Shown here one piece after another: positions 37,211 through 45,879 of a stretch of 64,000 nucleotides of DNA. The position numbers and the translations under genes were made by a program. The number at the start of each line of letters is the position of its first letter. Position 1 is the first letter of the stretch. The notes beneath the pieces were generated by a model. The model was not told the origin of the DNA and did not search any database. It saw only the letters and a program-made list of their open reading frames with translations. The stretch is from Bacteroides sp. OM05-12 (GTDB lineage Bacteria > Bacteroidota > Bacteroidia > Bacteroidales > Bacteroidaceae): contig NZ_QSUN01000001.1 in the NCBI RefSeq assembly GCF_003438995.1, positions 372,001 through 436,000 of the forward strand. Reading direction: 5' to 3'.

Positions 37211-37226
37211 TAAAAACAGGAATAAG

Positions 37227-37604
37227 ATGGAAGAGGTTCTTCTTTATAATCTTGATAATGAGAAAGGAAATCGTATCAAACAGCTTTGCGCTTTGATGAA
37301 GATTCGTTTTAAGTCAGTGTCTCGTGTGGACTATCTAGAGCCAATCGGAGCTATTGCCGGAATCAAGGGTGTAGAGAGGAAGAACATCCCGTTTGAAGGG
37401 CAGGCTTTCACCGACGAAATGATTGTTTTCAAGAACTTTAGCGATAAGGTTCTTGAGGACTTTTTACGTCGTTACCGTCAGTCAGGCATTGAAAAGGTTG
37501 CTTTAAAAGCAGGACTGACCCCTTATAATATTGTGTGGAACTCTTTTCAGCTTCGTGATGAATTGATGCGGGAACACGAAGAAATGTCCAAGTTGGAAAA
37601 ATGA
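37227..37604 (+). CDS. DUF3783 protein
   Basis: 125 residues, soluble. Resembles DUF3783 with EEVLLYNLDNEKGNRIKQLC at the start and a C-terminal helical segment FLRRYRQSGIEKVALKAGLT. Function unknown. It lies between metG and the flippase gene, 16 nt after metG and 1 nt before the flippase start, so co-transcription is likely. Confidence 0.8.
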   Translation: MEEVLLYNLDNEKGNRIKQLCALMKIRFKSVSRVDYLEPIGAIAGIKGVERKNIPFEGQAFTDEMIVFKNFSDKVLEDFLRRYRQSGIEKVALKAGLTPYNIVWNSFQLRDELMREHEEMSKLEK

Positions 37605-37605
37605 A

Positions 37606-39042
37606 ATGGCAGAACAATCGCTGAAGGATAAGACGGCAAAAGGATTATTTTGGGGAGGGCTTAGCAATGGTTTGCTGCAATTCCTGAATCTTTTTTTCGG
37701 TGTATTTCTTGCACGTATTCTTACTCCTGCCGACTATGGGATGATAGGGATGCTCACTATCTTTTCCCTTATTGCGGGTTCATTGCAGGAAAGCGGTTTT
37801 ATTGCTGCTTTGGCTAACAAGAAAGAGGTTGTTCATAAAGACTATAATGCTGTATTTTGGTTTAGTACCGGGTTAAGTTTCTGTCTGTATATCATTCTTT
37901 TCTTTTGTGCTCCGTTAATTGCTGATTTTTATCATGTGCCGGAGTTGACGGCTTTATCACGTTATTCCTTTTTAGGCTTTTTCATTGCCAGCCTTGGAAC
38001 AGCGCAAAGTGCATTCCTATTTAGGAACTTGATGGTAAAACAGAAAGCGATGTCTTCTGTGATTGCACTCATCTTTTCCGGGATTGTTGGGGTGTTATTG
38101 GCTTCTTTAGGTTTTGCTTATTGGGGAATTGCCACTCAAAATCTGGTATACGTTGCTACGGTTACGGTTTGTTATTGGTGCTTTTCCTCGTGGCGTCCTA
38201 CTTTTCATTTGGACTTTACTCCTTTGAAAGGAATGCTGTCATTTAGCAGTAAGTTGCTCCTGACTAATATCTTCGGGCATATCAATAATAATCTGTTTTC
38301 CGTTATATTGGGAAAATTCTATTCGGAAACAGAAGTCGGTTATTTCGGGCAGGCCAATAAATGGAATATGATGGGGCATTCCCTGATTACCGGTATGGTA
38401 AATGGTGTGGCGCAGCCGGTACTTGCACAAGTATCGGATGATAAAGAAAGGCAATCGCGTGTTTTCCGTAAAATGTTGCGTTTTACCGCTTTTATCTCTT
38501 TCCCGGCTATGTTTGGTTTATCGTTGGTTGCTCCGGAATTAATTACGATAGCCATTACGGACAAATGGGCTGCCAGTGCGGAAATCCTTCGTCTACTCTG
38601 TATCAGTGGAGCTTTCATTCCCATTATTACTCTCTATTCCAACTTGTTGATAAGCAAAGGAAAGTCGAACGTTTACATGTGGAATACGATTTGTTTGGGA
38701 ATGACTCAATTGTTGGTCATGCTATTATTATATCCGTATGGTATACATACGATGGTTCTTGTATATGTATTGATTAATATAGTTTGGCTGTTGGTGTGGC
38801 ACTATTTTGTGTGGAGGGAAATACGGTTGAGATTATTCCAGGCATTGAAGGATATTATGCCGTTTGCGGTAATATCCGGTGGGATAATGATTGCCACATA
38901 TTATATAACACTCTTCATGCAAAATATTTATCTGCTTTTTGTGAGTAAAGTTATAATAGCTTCATCACTTTATATGATAATTATGTGGTGTAGTGGTTCT
39001 ATAACGTTTAAAGAAAGTATGCAATATGTCAGACATAGATAA
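37606..39042 (+). CDS. Wzx-type polysaccharide flippase (MOP/PST family)
   Basis: 478 residues with about 12-14 membrane segments. Start MAEQSLKDKTAKGLFWGGLSNGLLQF and the GVFLARILTPADYGMIGML stretch are typical of lipopolysaccharide translocases of the PST group. Moves undecaprenyl-linked oligosaccharide repeat units across the inner membrane. The gene begins the glycan cluster. Its last 17 nt overlap the next glycosyltransferase start at 39026. Confidence 0.88.
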   Translation: MAEQSLKDKTAKGLFWGGLSNGLLQFLNLFFGVFLARILTPADYGMIGMLTIFSLIAGSLQESGFIAALANKKEVVHKDYNAVFWFSTGLSFCLYIILFFCAPLIADFYHVPELTALSRYSFLGFFIASLGTAQSAFLFRNLMVKQKAMSSVIALIFSGIVGVLLASLGFAYWGIATQNLVYVATVTVCYWCFSSWRPTFHLDFTPLKGMLSFSSKLLLTNIFGHINNNLFSVILGKFYSETEVGYFGQANKWNMMGHSLITGMVNGVAQPVLAQVSDDKERQSRVFRKMLRFTAFISFPAMFGLSLVAPELITIAITDKWAASAEILRLLCISGAFIPIITLYSNLLISKGKSNVYMWNTICLGMTQLLVMLLLYPYGIHTMVLVYVLINIVWLLVWHYFVWREIRLRLFQALKDIMPFAVISGGIMIATYYITLFMQNIYLLFVSKVIIASSLYMIIMWCSGSITFKESMQYVRHR

Positions 39043-40027
39043 AAAGACGAAAAACGTATCAATCATATTATGTACTTATAATGGAGCAAGGTTTTTAAGA
39101 GAACAGCTTGATTCTATTGTAAACCAAACCTATCCTATTTATGAATTGATTATTCAAGATGATTGTTCTACAGATTCAACCGAATCCATTGCAAAAGAGT
39201 ACGTGGAGAAGTTCCCGTTTATTAAATTTGTAAAGAATGAAACGAACAAAGGTATCAATTTGAATTTCTTCTCAGCTATCTCTCGTGCCACGGGCGAATA
39301 TATCGCCATTTCTGATCAAGATGATATCTGGGAATTAAATAAAATAGAGAAACAGATTGATTGTATTGGTGACCATTTGTTTTGTGCGGGATTGACTAAA
39401 CCTTTTTCAGAAGATGGTTCTCCTATAAAGTTTGATGCCCGTATTCCTAATTATCATCTTTTGCGATTATTATATTTAGGTCCGTTTGCAGGACACACAT
39501 TCCTTTTTTCAAGGAGATTGTTGGAAAAGTTACCGGATTTTTCCGATATTATTTCAGCTCGTTGTTATGACGCTATTTTGTCAATAGTGGCAGGGGCTTT
39601 CAATGACATTGTATATATCAATCAAGTATTGGTCAATCAAAGAAGGTACATAACCGCAGCAACTTACACGATACCGACAGATGATAAAATCACTTTGGGT
39701 TCTGTTATAAAGTATATTTTTAATTCATTAAAACTTTATAGAGAATTAAAACCAATCATCAAAGAACGCTTTAAATGTACATTACGTTTTTTAGAACGAA
39801 TTGACTCTCCGGAAAAAGAATTGCAAGACGCCATCTATATGTCTAAGTTGCAAAGTTCTTCCTCTTTTATGGATCTGTGCAGGTTATCTGTTTTCTGTAT
39901 AAGAAACAGAGATAAAATATTTTATATAGCGGGAAACAGGGGGATCATAGCTGTTCTTAGGGCTATTTATTTTCCCATATCATCCAGCATATATTTTCGT
40001 GCATATAGTAAACATTATCAAAAGTAG
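39026..40027 (+). CDS. GT2-type glycosyltransferase
   Basis: 333 residues. N-terminal GT-A fold: VSIILCTYNGARFLREQLDSI, a DDCSTDST nucleotide-binding turn and AISDQDDIWE as the DxD-like metal site. The C-terminal ~110 residues are Arg/Lys/aromatic-rich and may hold a membrane-associated helix. Donor and acceptor sugars unknown. It overlaps the flippase gene by 17 nt. The gene is more AT-rich than its metG-side neighbours, as often seen in variable glycan loci. Confidence 0.85.
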   Translation: MSDIDKKTKNVSIILCTYNGARFLREQLDSIVNQTYPIYELIIQDDCSTDSTESIAKEYVEKFPFIKFVKNETNKGINLNFFSAISRATGEYIAISDQDDIWELNKIEKQIDCIGDHLFCAGLTKPFSEDGSPIKFDARIPNYHLLRLLYLGPFAGHTFLFSRRLLEKLPDFSDIISARCYDAILSIVAGAFNDIVYINQVLVNQRRYITAATYTIPTDDKITLGSVIKYIFNSLKLYRELKPIIKERFKCTLRFLERIDSPEKELQDAIYMSKLQSSSSFMDLCRLSVFCIRNRDKIFYIAGNRGIIAVLRAIYFPISSSIYFRAYSKHYQK

Positions 40028-40060
40028 TTGTAGAAGAATCTTTTTGCTAAAGACAGTTAT

Positions 40061-41215
40061 ATGAAGAATCTGAAAATAGCATTGGTCAAACAGGATGTAT
40101 ATCAAGATTTATATGTATGTCCTTCTTCTGAAAAGGATGCAGGAGCGATATTGATGTCCTCACAAATGCGGGTAGGTCCGGTAGGGCTTTTCTCCGATTG
40201 CCATTGTGACTTTTATATCGTGAAAGAGGAAATGGCTCCGGAGACCCGGATATACAGATATGTGATTCCGCATAAAACGAAGATGTTGAGACTGCTGAAA
40301 ACACAGACATTGAATAGCATACCGGGACATTCCGGTTATTGTCCGGGGAGTGAGCATCCCAATGGTGATTTTTCAGTCGATTGCCGGGAAATCAACTGGG
40401 GCAATTATGATATTGTTATTTCCATTAATGTTTCTTTGCCGACTGAAGTGATCCGACCATATAAATCCACTCTTTTCGCTTATATGATCGGTGAGGCAAA
40501 CATGGCTGTCTCCAAACCCCGTTTCGGGTATGATGTCTCTTTAAACCAGATGGCAAGAGGAATTGTCGGCAAACATTGTGGTGAAGTAGATTTCCCATAT
40601 ACCTTCCTGAATGGTTACTCTTTACAAAATATCATGAAAAGTGTTCTGAAAAGGGATTCGAAAAAAGAAGGCGTCTTTATGGAAATCAATTCTACTACGG
40701 AACGGCCGGTCAGGCATGTGCCGGAACATTTTAAGCCTTTGGAAGATGCCGGATATAAAATATTACTTCATCATCAGTCGATTAAAGAAAATCTTACGCG
40801 ATTATATGATTCTAAGTACTTTATTAAATATGGAGGAAGGTGTATTCGGGGAAATTCTGTAGCTGAGGCTGTTTCTGCCGGTTCGTTGGCTATCATGAAT
40901 AGTGACGAGGTTATTCACAAAGAGCTGATTATAGAAGAATGTGATGTGAAATCAATGGACGATATCCTTCGATTGTTAAAAGAATTGGATGCCGACGAAC
41001 AGAAATATCAGACCTTGCTGCTTAAACAGAAACAGCTTGTTTCCGACTTGTTCTTTGAGAAACCTTTGATGTCGCTTGTAAATTGCCTTAATGAGAAAAG
41101 AGAACAAGAGAAAGTTTATACACGTGCTGAAAGGTTGGATGACTTGATCTATTTGTCTTTGATGGCATTAAAAGCGAAGCTGAAGTTGGTGAAACGATGG
41201 ATTACCCATAGATAA
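40061..41215 (+). CDS. Glycosyltransferase-like protein (GT-B type C-terminus)
   Basis: 384 residues. I cannot assign a named family. The segment YGGRCIRGNSVAEAVSAGSLAIMNSDEVIHKEL resembles the donor-binding region of GT-B glycosyltransferases (Glu with Ala-Gly-Ser loop). The N-terminal half has scattered His and Asp residues (CDFYIVKEEMAPETRIYR). The C-terminal helix is basic. Position among flippase and transferase genes supports a glycan role. Confidence in function is limited. Confidence 0.55.
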   Translation: MKNLKIALVKQDVYQDLYVCPSSEKDAGAILMSSQMRVGPVGLFSDCHCDFYIVKEEMAPETRIYRYVIPHKTKMLRLLKTQTLNSIPGHSGYCPGSEHPNGDFSVDCREINWGNYDIVISINVSLPTEVIRPYKSTLFAYMIGEANMAVSKPRFGYDVSLNQMARGIVGKHCGEVDFPYTFLNGYSLQNIMKSVLKRDSKKEGVFMEINSTTERPVRHVPEHFKPLEDAGYKILLHHQSIKENLTRLYDSKYFIKYGGRCIRGNSVAEAVSAGSLAIMNSDEVIHKELIIEECDVKSMDDILRLLKELDADEQKYQTLLLKQKQLVSDLFFEKPLMSLVNCLNEKREQEKVYTRAERLDDLIYLSLMALKAKLKLVKRWITHR

Positions 41216-41308
41216 TGTTTGGTTGGCATGAATTAAATGGAAGGTGCGTTTTTGTTGTCTGTTAATGAGAAAATAGGTCGATTTTACTCCCTTTCATATT
41301 AAAATCTC

Positions 41309-41316
41309 TATCTTTG
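41309..41316 (+). promoter_or_regulatory. -7 element inside the glycan cluster
   Basis: TATCTTTG in the 130-nt gap before the cytidylyltransferase fusion gene, 29 nt from its start. Suggests a separate transcript for 41346 onward. Confidence 0.5.
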
Positions 41317-41345
41317 TTGCATGAACCGTTTAATAGAGTAAAGGA

Positions 41346-43157
41346 ATGCAAGCAATTATTTTAGCTGCCGGAATGGGAAAACGACTGGGAGATTTGACCA
41401 AAGAGAATACGAAATGTATGGTCAAAGTCAACGGAGTCTGTTTGATAGACCGCCTCCTTAATCAGTTATCCTCACTACCTCTAACGCGCATTATTCTTGT
41501 TGTAGGTTACCAAGGACAAAAGTTGAGACAGTATGTAGGTGATAAGGCTGGTCAAATTCCTATCGAGTATGTAGAAAATCCGATATACGACAAGACTAAC
41601 AATATTTATTCGCTTTATCTGGCTAAAGAGGAGTTACAAAAAGATGATACGTTATTGATCGAATCCGATTTAATCTTTGAAAACTCACTGTTTCATAAAA
41701 TACTATCCGAACCATATCCCAATTTAGCTATGGTAGCCCGTTATGAAACATGGATGGACGGTACAATGGTACAGCTGAATGAAAATCTTGATATTGTAAA
41801 TTTTATCTCAAAGAAGGCTTTCCGTTATGATGAGATAGATACATATTACAAGACCGTCAACCTGTATAAGTTCAGTAAAGAATTTCTGCGAACAAATTAT
41901 GTCCCTTTTCTTGAGGCATATAGTAGGGCATTGGGAAATAATGAATATTATGAACAGGTTCTCAGGGTGATTACTTTGTTGGACAGATGCGAATTGAAGG
42001 CTTTGCCTTTGAATGGAGAGAAATGGTATGAAATAGATGATATACAGGATCTTGATATTGCGGAAGCTCTTTTTGCCGAGGATAATCAATTACATTTATA
42101 CCAAAAGAGATATGGGGGATATTGGCGATTTCCTGCACTGAAAGATTTTTGCTACTTAGTCAATCCTTATTTTCCTCCGGCTAAAATGAAAGAAGAGATG
42201 AAGGCGAATTTCGATACCCTGTTGACCGAATATCCTTCGGGAATGTTTGTCAATAGCCTGATTATGGCTAAAAACTTTGCTGTTAATCAAGAATATGTGG
42301 TGGTAGGAAATGGAGCTGCGGAGTTGATTAAGAGCTTGATGAATAAATTGGAGGGCAATATTGGAGTCGTTTATCCTACATTCGAAGAATATCCTAACAG
42401 AAAGTTTGAAGCGGAAATAATACCGTTTGTTCCTCAGAATGCCGATTTTGCTTATACAGCGGATGATTTGCAACGTTTTTATGAGGGAAAAGAGATTAGC
42501 ACCCTATTGCTGATCAATCCGGATAATCCTTCCGGTAACTTTATTCCCAAGGAAGACATTCTCCGATTGGCGGCTTGGACGGCCAAGAAAGATATCACGC
42601 TCATTGTCGATGAGTCATTCGTGGACTTCTCTTCGTTGTCTTACCGTAATACGTTGCTGGTAAATGAAATACTTGAAAAATATCCTAACCTGATCGTTGT
42701 AAAAAGTATATCAAAATCTTATGGAGTACCCGGGTTACGGTTGGGTTTGGCTGCTTGTTCCGGCAAGGAACTGATTGCCGATTTAAAGAAAGACGTGGCA
42801 ATATGGAATATCAACTCCTTTGCTGAGTTCTACATGCAAATCTATGGTAAATATGATAGTGATTACAAGCAGGCTTGCGAATTGTTTATAACAGAGAGAG
42901 AACGGTTTTATCATGAGTTGCAGCAAATATCCTTTCTAAGAGTGATCCCTTCGCAGGCGAATTATTTCTTGTGTGAAGTTACTTCACGCTTTACTTCCTC
43001 GGAATTGGCTGCTCTTTTATTGAAACGATTCAATCTGCTGATAAAGGATTGTGGTACGAAATCGGCTTTCAAGGATAAAAACTATATTCGTATTGCTGTT
43101 AGAGATGAAGGGGATAATGATTATTTGATTGAAGCATTTAAAAGTTTAGAGAAATGA
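41346..43157 (+). CDS. LicC-like cytidylyltransferase fused to HisC/CobD-like aminotransferase
   Basis: 603 residues with two catalytic halves. Residues 1-~235: LicC-type nucleotidyltransferase with ILAAGMGKRLGDLTKENTKC, the IESDLIFE acidic turn and KWYEIDDIQDLDIAEAL. Such enzymes make CDP-choline or related CDP-alcohols. Residues ~250-603: fold-type I PLP enzyme of the HisC/CobD branch with NPDNPSGNF, VDESFVDF and the PLP lysine Lys457 in SISKSYGVPGLRLGL. CobD-like members decarboxylate phospho-amino acids; HisC members transaminate. One chain could therefore make a phospho-amino alcohol and activate it (inference). The next gene overlaps by ATGA, and LicD lies two genes on. Confidence 0.85.
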   Translation: MQAIILAAGMGKRLGDLTKENTKCMVKVNGVCLIDRLLNQLSSLPLTRIILVVGYQGQKLRQYVGDKAGQIPIEYVENPIYDKTNNIYSLYLAKEELQKDDTLLIESDLIFENSLFHKILSEPYPNLAMVARYETWMDGTMVQLNENLDIVNFISKKAFRYDEIDTYYKTVNLYKFSKEFLRTNYVPFLEAYSRALGNNEYYEQVLRVITLLDRCELKALPLNGEKWYEIDDIQDLDIAEALFAEDNQLHLYQKRYGGYWRFPALKDFCYLVNPYFPPAKMKEEMKANFDTLLTEYPSGMFVNSLIMAKNFAVNQEYVVVGNGAAELIKSLMNKLEGNIGVVYPTFEEYPNRKFEAEIIPFVPQNADFAYTADDLQRFYEGKEISTLLLINPDNPSGNFIPKEDILRLAAWTAKKDITLIVDESFVDFSSLSYRNTLLVNEILEKYPNLIVVKSISKSYGVPGLRLGLAACSGKELIADLKKDVAIWNINSFAEFYMQIYGKYDSDYKQACELFITERERFYHELQQISFLRVIPSQANYFLCEVTSRFTSSELAALLLKRFNLLIKDCGTKSAFKDKNYIRIAVRDEGDNDYLIEAFKSLEK

Positions 43158-44095
43158 AGATTATAGGTTTCGATACGATCTCTGATTTGCATATAGCTCC
43201 GGCACAATGCATCGAATGGGCAAAGCATATGCTATTGAACAAATATGAATGTAGTCTTCCTCCTAAAATAAGTCTAAAAATGAAAGGGGATATATTTGTG
43301 AATACAATGCCTTCATGTATCCCTGAGATAAATAGGCATGGAGTAAAGGTAGTGTCACGTTATCCTCAACGAATGCCTGCATTGGTCAGTGAAATTCTTT
43401 TATATGATTCGATAAGTGGGGAAACTCTTGCTTTCATGGATGGAACGTGGATTACGGCTATGAGAACTGGAGCAGTCGCTGCTTTGTCTGCTCAAACATT
43501 TCAGAAATCGGGTGCAAATCAATATGCTTTTATGGGATTGGGAAATACGGCTCGTGCAACATTAGTGTGTCTGGCTGAACTATTTAGGAATAAAGATTTG
43601 TATATTAAAGTTCTGGCCTATAAAAATCAGGAAAGGGATTTTATCAAAAGATTTGAGATGTATTCTAATTTGCATTTCTCGGTTTGTGATAATACTAAGA
43701 CTTTAATTAGTGGATCAGATGTAGTTATTTCCTGTATTACATCAGCTTCGGGGCAGATTGCAACGGATGAAGAGTTTAAGCCCGGAGTGACGGTAATTCC
43801 TGTGCATACTCGTGGTTTCCAAAATTGTGATTTGTTTTTTGATAAAGTTTTTGCCGATGATACAGATCATGTGAAAGATTTCAAATATTTTAAATCTTTC
43901 AAGCAATTCGATGAGGTTTCTAAGGTTTTATTGAAGAAGAGTGTCGGAAGAGCATCTGAGCAGGAAAGAATATTGGTATACAATATTGGAATTTCCTTGC
44001 ATGACATTTATTTTGCTTCAAAGATTTATGATTTGGTTACAAATGAATCGATGCAAGTTGTTCTATCTACAAATAATAATAAATTCTGGTTGTAA
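43154..44095 (+). CDS. Ornithine-cyclodeaminase/mu-crystallin family dehydrogenase
   Basis: 313 residues. The OCD family pattern is visible: GVKVVSRYPQRMPALVSEILLYD, the substrate segment TWITAMRTGAVAALSAQ, and a degenerate Rossmann loop MGLGNTARATLVCL. Members act on ornithine, imines or amino acids with NAD(P). The exact substrate here is unknown. Overlaps the fusion gene by 4 nt (ATGA), and its stop shares a base with the licD-like start, so translation is tightly coupled across the three genes. AT-rich relative to the flanks. Confidence 0.78.
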   Translation: MKIIGFDTISDLHIAPAQCIEWAKHMLLNKYECSLPPKISLKMKGDIFVNTMPSCIPEINRHGVKVVSRYPQRMPALVSEILLYDSISGETLAFMDGTWITAMRTGAVAALSAQTFQKSGANQYAFMGLGNTARATLVCLAELFRNKDLYIKVLAYKNQERDFIKRFEMYSNLHFSVCDNTKTLISGSDVVISCITSASGQIATDEEFKPGVTVIPVHTRGFQNCDLFFDKVFADDTDHVKDFKYFKSFKQFDEVSKVLLKKSVGRASEQERILVYNIGISLHDIYFASKIYDLVTNESMQVVLSTNNNKFWL

Positions 44096-44892
44096 TGGAA
44101 GGAGACCTGCGACAACGCTTTAATCCCGAAGGCTCTGTGCTAAGACAGCATCAGTTGCGTATGCTCGAGCTTTTGAAAGTAATCGATTGCATTTGTAAGA
44201 AGCATGATATACCGTATTGGCTGAGTTCCGGGACGTTGATTGGTGCGGCTCGCCATAAAGGGTTTATCCCTTGGGATGACGATTTGGATATAGAAATGAT
44301 GCGGGAGGATTATTTGCGTCTCATTAAAATATTACCGGAGGAACTTCCTGATAATTTAGCTTTGCAAACACATGAGACGGACCCTAATTATATCTTTATT
44401 TTCGGCAAGTTGAGAGATACGGATTCTTTTTTGGCGGAGACCAATGATTATGACCGTAACTTTACCTATCAAGGCATATACATTGATATTTTTCCTATGG
44501 AATATATCCCGTACAGGCTTGCATGGATTGCAGGGCATATGCAAGGGCAAATTTACAAGCAATTAAACAGGAAATCGCTAAATGAAACGACGATACAGAG
44601 GAATATCAATCGTATTTATCGGTTTAATACCCGAATAGGATTCCCCGTCTTGAGATTCTTTTCAAAAATGTTTCCGGTCAAAACGATACGTCACTCTTTT
44701 GGCACAGCTTATTTTTCTCCGCGATTTGCCGAGGATCTTTTTCCATTGAACCGGATTGAATTCGAAGGTGAATTGTTTCCTGCTCCGCATGATACGCATG
44801 CCTATCTCACGAAAATATATGGGGATTATATGAAATTGCCGGATTTAGACAAAATAAGTCCGCACTATAAAGAGATTCGTTTCACTAAATAG
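44095..44892 (+). CDS. LicD family phosphotransferase
   Basis: 265 residues. Contains the LicD signature IPYWLSSGTLIGAARHKGFI followed by PWDDDLDIEMMREDYLRL, a nucleotidyltransferase-like fold with paired Asp residues. LicD proteins move phosphocholine (or a similar phospho-alcohol) from a CDP donor onto a glycan. The neighbouring fusion protein would supply the CDP donor, which makes this a likely three-gene module. Acceptor glycan unknown. Confidence 0.88.
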   Translation: MEGDLRQRFNPEGSVLRQHQLRMLELLKVIDCICKKHDIPYWLSSGTLIGAARHKGFIPWDDDLDIEMMREDYLRLIKILPEELPDNLALQTHETDPNYIFIFGKLRDTDSFLAETNDYDRNFTYQGIYIDIFPMEYIPYRLAWIAGHMQGQIYKQLNRKSLNETTIQRNINRIYRFNTRIGFPVLRFFSKMFPVKTIRHSFGTAYFSPRFAEDLFPLNRIEFEGELFPAPHDTHAYLTKIYGDYMKLPDLDKISPHYKEIRFTK

Positions 44893-44901
44893 CAGAAGGT
44901 T

Positions 44902-45843
44902 ATGGCTCCGGATTATTCTTTTAAGTCTGTTTCTCCAATCGCTATGTTCGTCTATAATCGTTTGGATAATACGAGAACGACCATAGAATATTTGAAGCGT
45001 AACGAACTCGCTTCGGAGAGTTCCTTGTACATTTTCAGTGATGGAGGAAAGAATGAAGCGTCATGGAAAGCAGTCAATGAAGTCAGGGCGTATCTGCATA
45101 CGGTGACGGGATTTAAGGAAGTACATATTGTAGAACGTCCGGAGAACTATTATCTGGAAAGAAATATTACGGGAGGTATTCAATATGTTTTGTCTGAACA
45201 TGATACGGTTATTGTGTTGGAAGATGATATTTGCACTTCTCCCGTTTTCCTGAAATACATGAATGATGCGTTGGATAAGTACCGGGAAGAAAAAAAGGTG
45301 ATGCATATAGCAGGCTTTTCCAATCTGGATGTTTTGGAACTGGGTGATGTTTATTTTACGCCTCACATGTCCGGTTGGGGATGGGCTACCTGGAAAGACA
45401 GATGGCAACTGTTCACGCATTATACCTCACGGGCGGATGCGCTTGCGGGATTGACTCAGGCAGATCTTCTCAAGATAGAATACGGTGGAAATTTCAGATG
45501 TCTGAAGTCGCTCGACAAATCTCCTATCCCTTGGGATATCTGTTGGGAAGTAATCATCCACAAACAGAAAGGACTGTGTCTGACACCTACCCATACGCTT
45601 GTGAAAAACATAGGTATAGGTAATGGCACGCATTTTAATAACAGCCGTTTGTTCGGATGGTATGATTATGACCGTCCCTTTAGGACGGAAGAAATTTGTT
45701 TACCGGATATTCCCGTCCGGGAGAATCCGAAAATAGAGGAAATGTATGCCTTTGCACTGAAAGACCATGGGATGAGGTATAATCTTTTTGGTAAAATCGT
45801 ACGTTATGTCTATAAAAAATGCTTTCCACAATCTAAGCAATAA
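44902..45843 (+). CDS. GT-A type sugar transferase (GNT-I/HlpA-like)
   Basis: 313 residues. Starts with SPIAMFVYNRLDNTRTTIEYLK and has the metal-binding VIVLEDDICTSPVFLKYMNDAL (EDD) plus MSGWGWATWKDRW. This is the pattern of hypothetical transferases annotated as glycosyltransferase or HlpA-like in Bacteroidetes. Acceptor unknown. Lies 9 nt after licD. Confidence 0.75.
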   Translation: MAPDYSFKSVSPIAMFVYNRLDNTRTTIEYLKRNELASESSLYIFSDGGKNEASWKAVNEVRAYLHTVTGFKEVHIVERPENYYLERNITGGIQYVLSEHDTVIVLEDDICTSPVFLKYMNDALDKYREEKKVMHIAGFSNLDVLELGDVYFTPHMSGWGWATWKDRWQLFTHYTSRADALAGLTQADLLKIEYGGNFRCLKSLDKSPIPWDICWEVIIHKQKGLCLTPTHTLVKNIGIGNGTHFNNSRLFGWYDYDRPFRTEEICLPDIPVRENPKIEEMYAFALKDHGMRYNLFGKIVRYVYKKCFPQSKQ

Positions 45844-45855
45844 TTATATTTTCCC

Positions 45856-45863
45856 TACCTTTG
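45856..45863 (+). promoter_or_regulatory. -7 element before the GT4 gene
   Basis: TACCTTTG in the 36-nt gap before 45880. A second internal promoter of the cluster. Confidence 0.45.
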
Positions 45864-45879
45864 TCCAAACATTCGGCTT

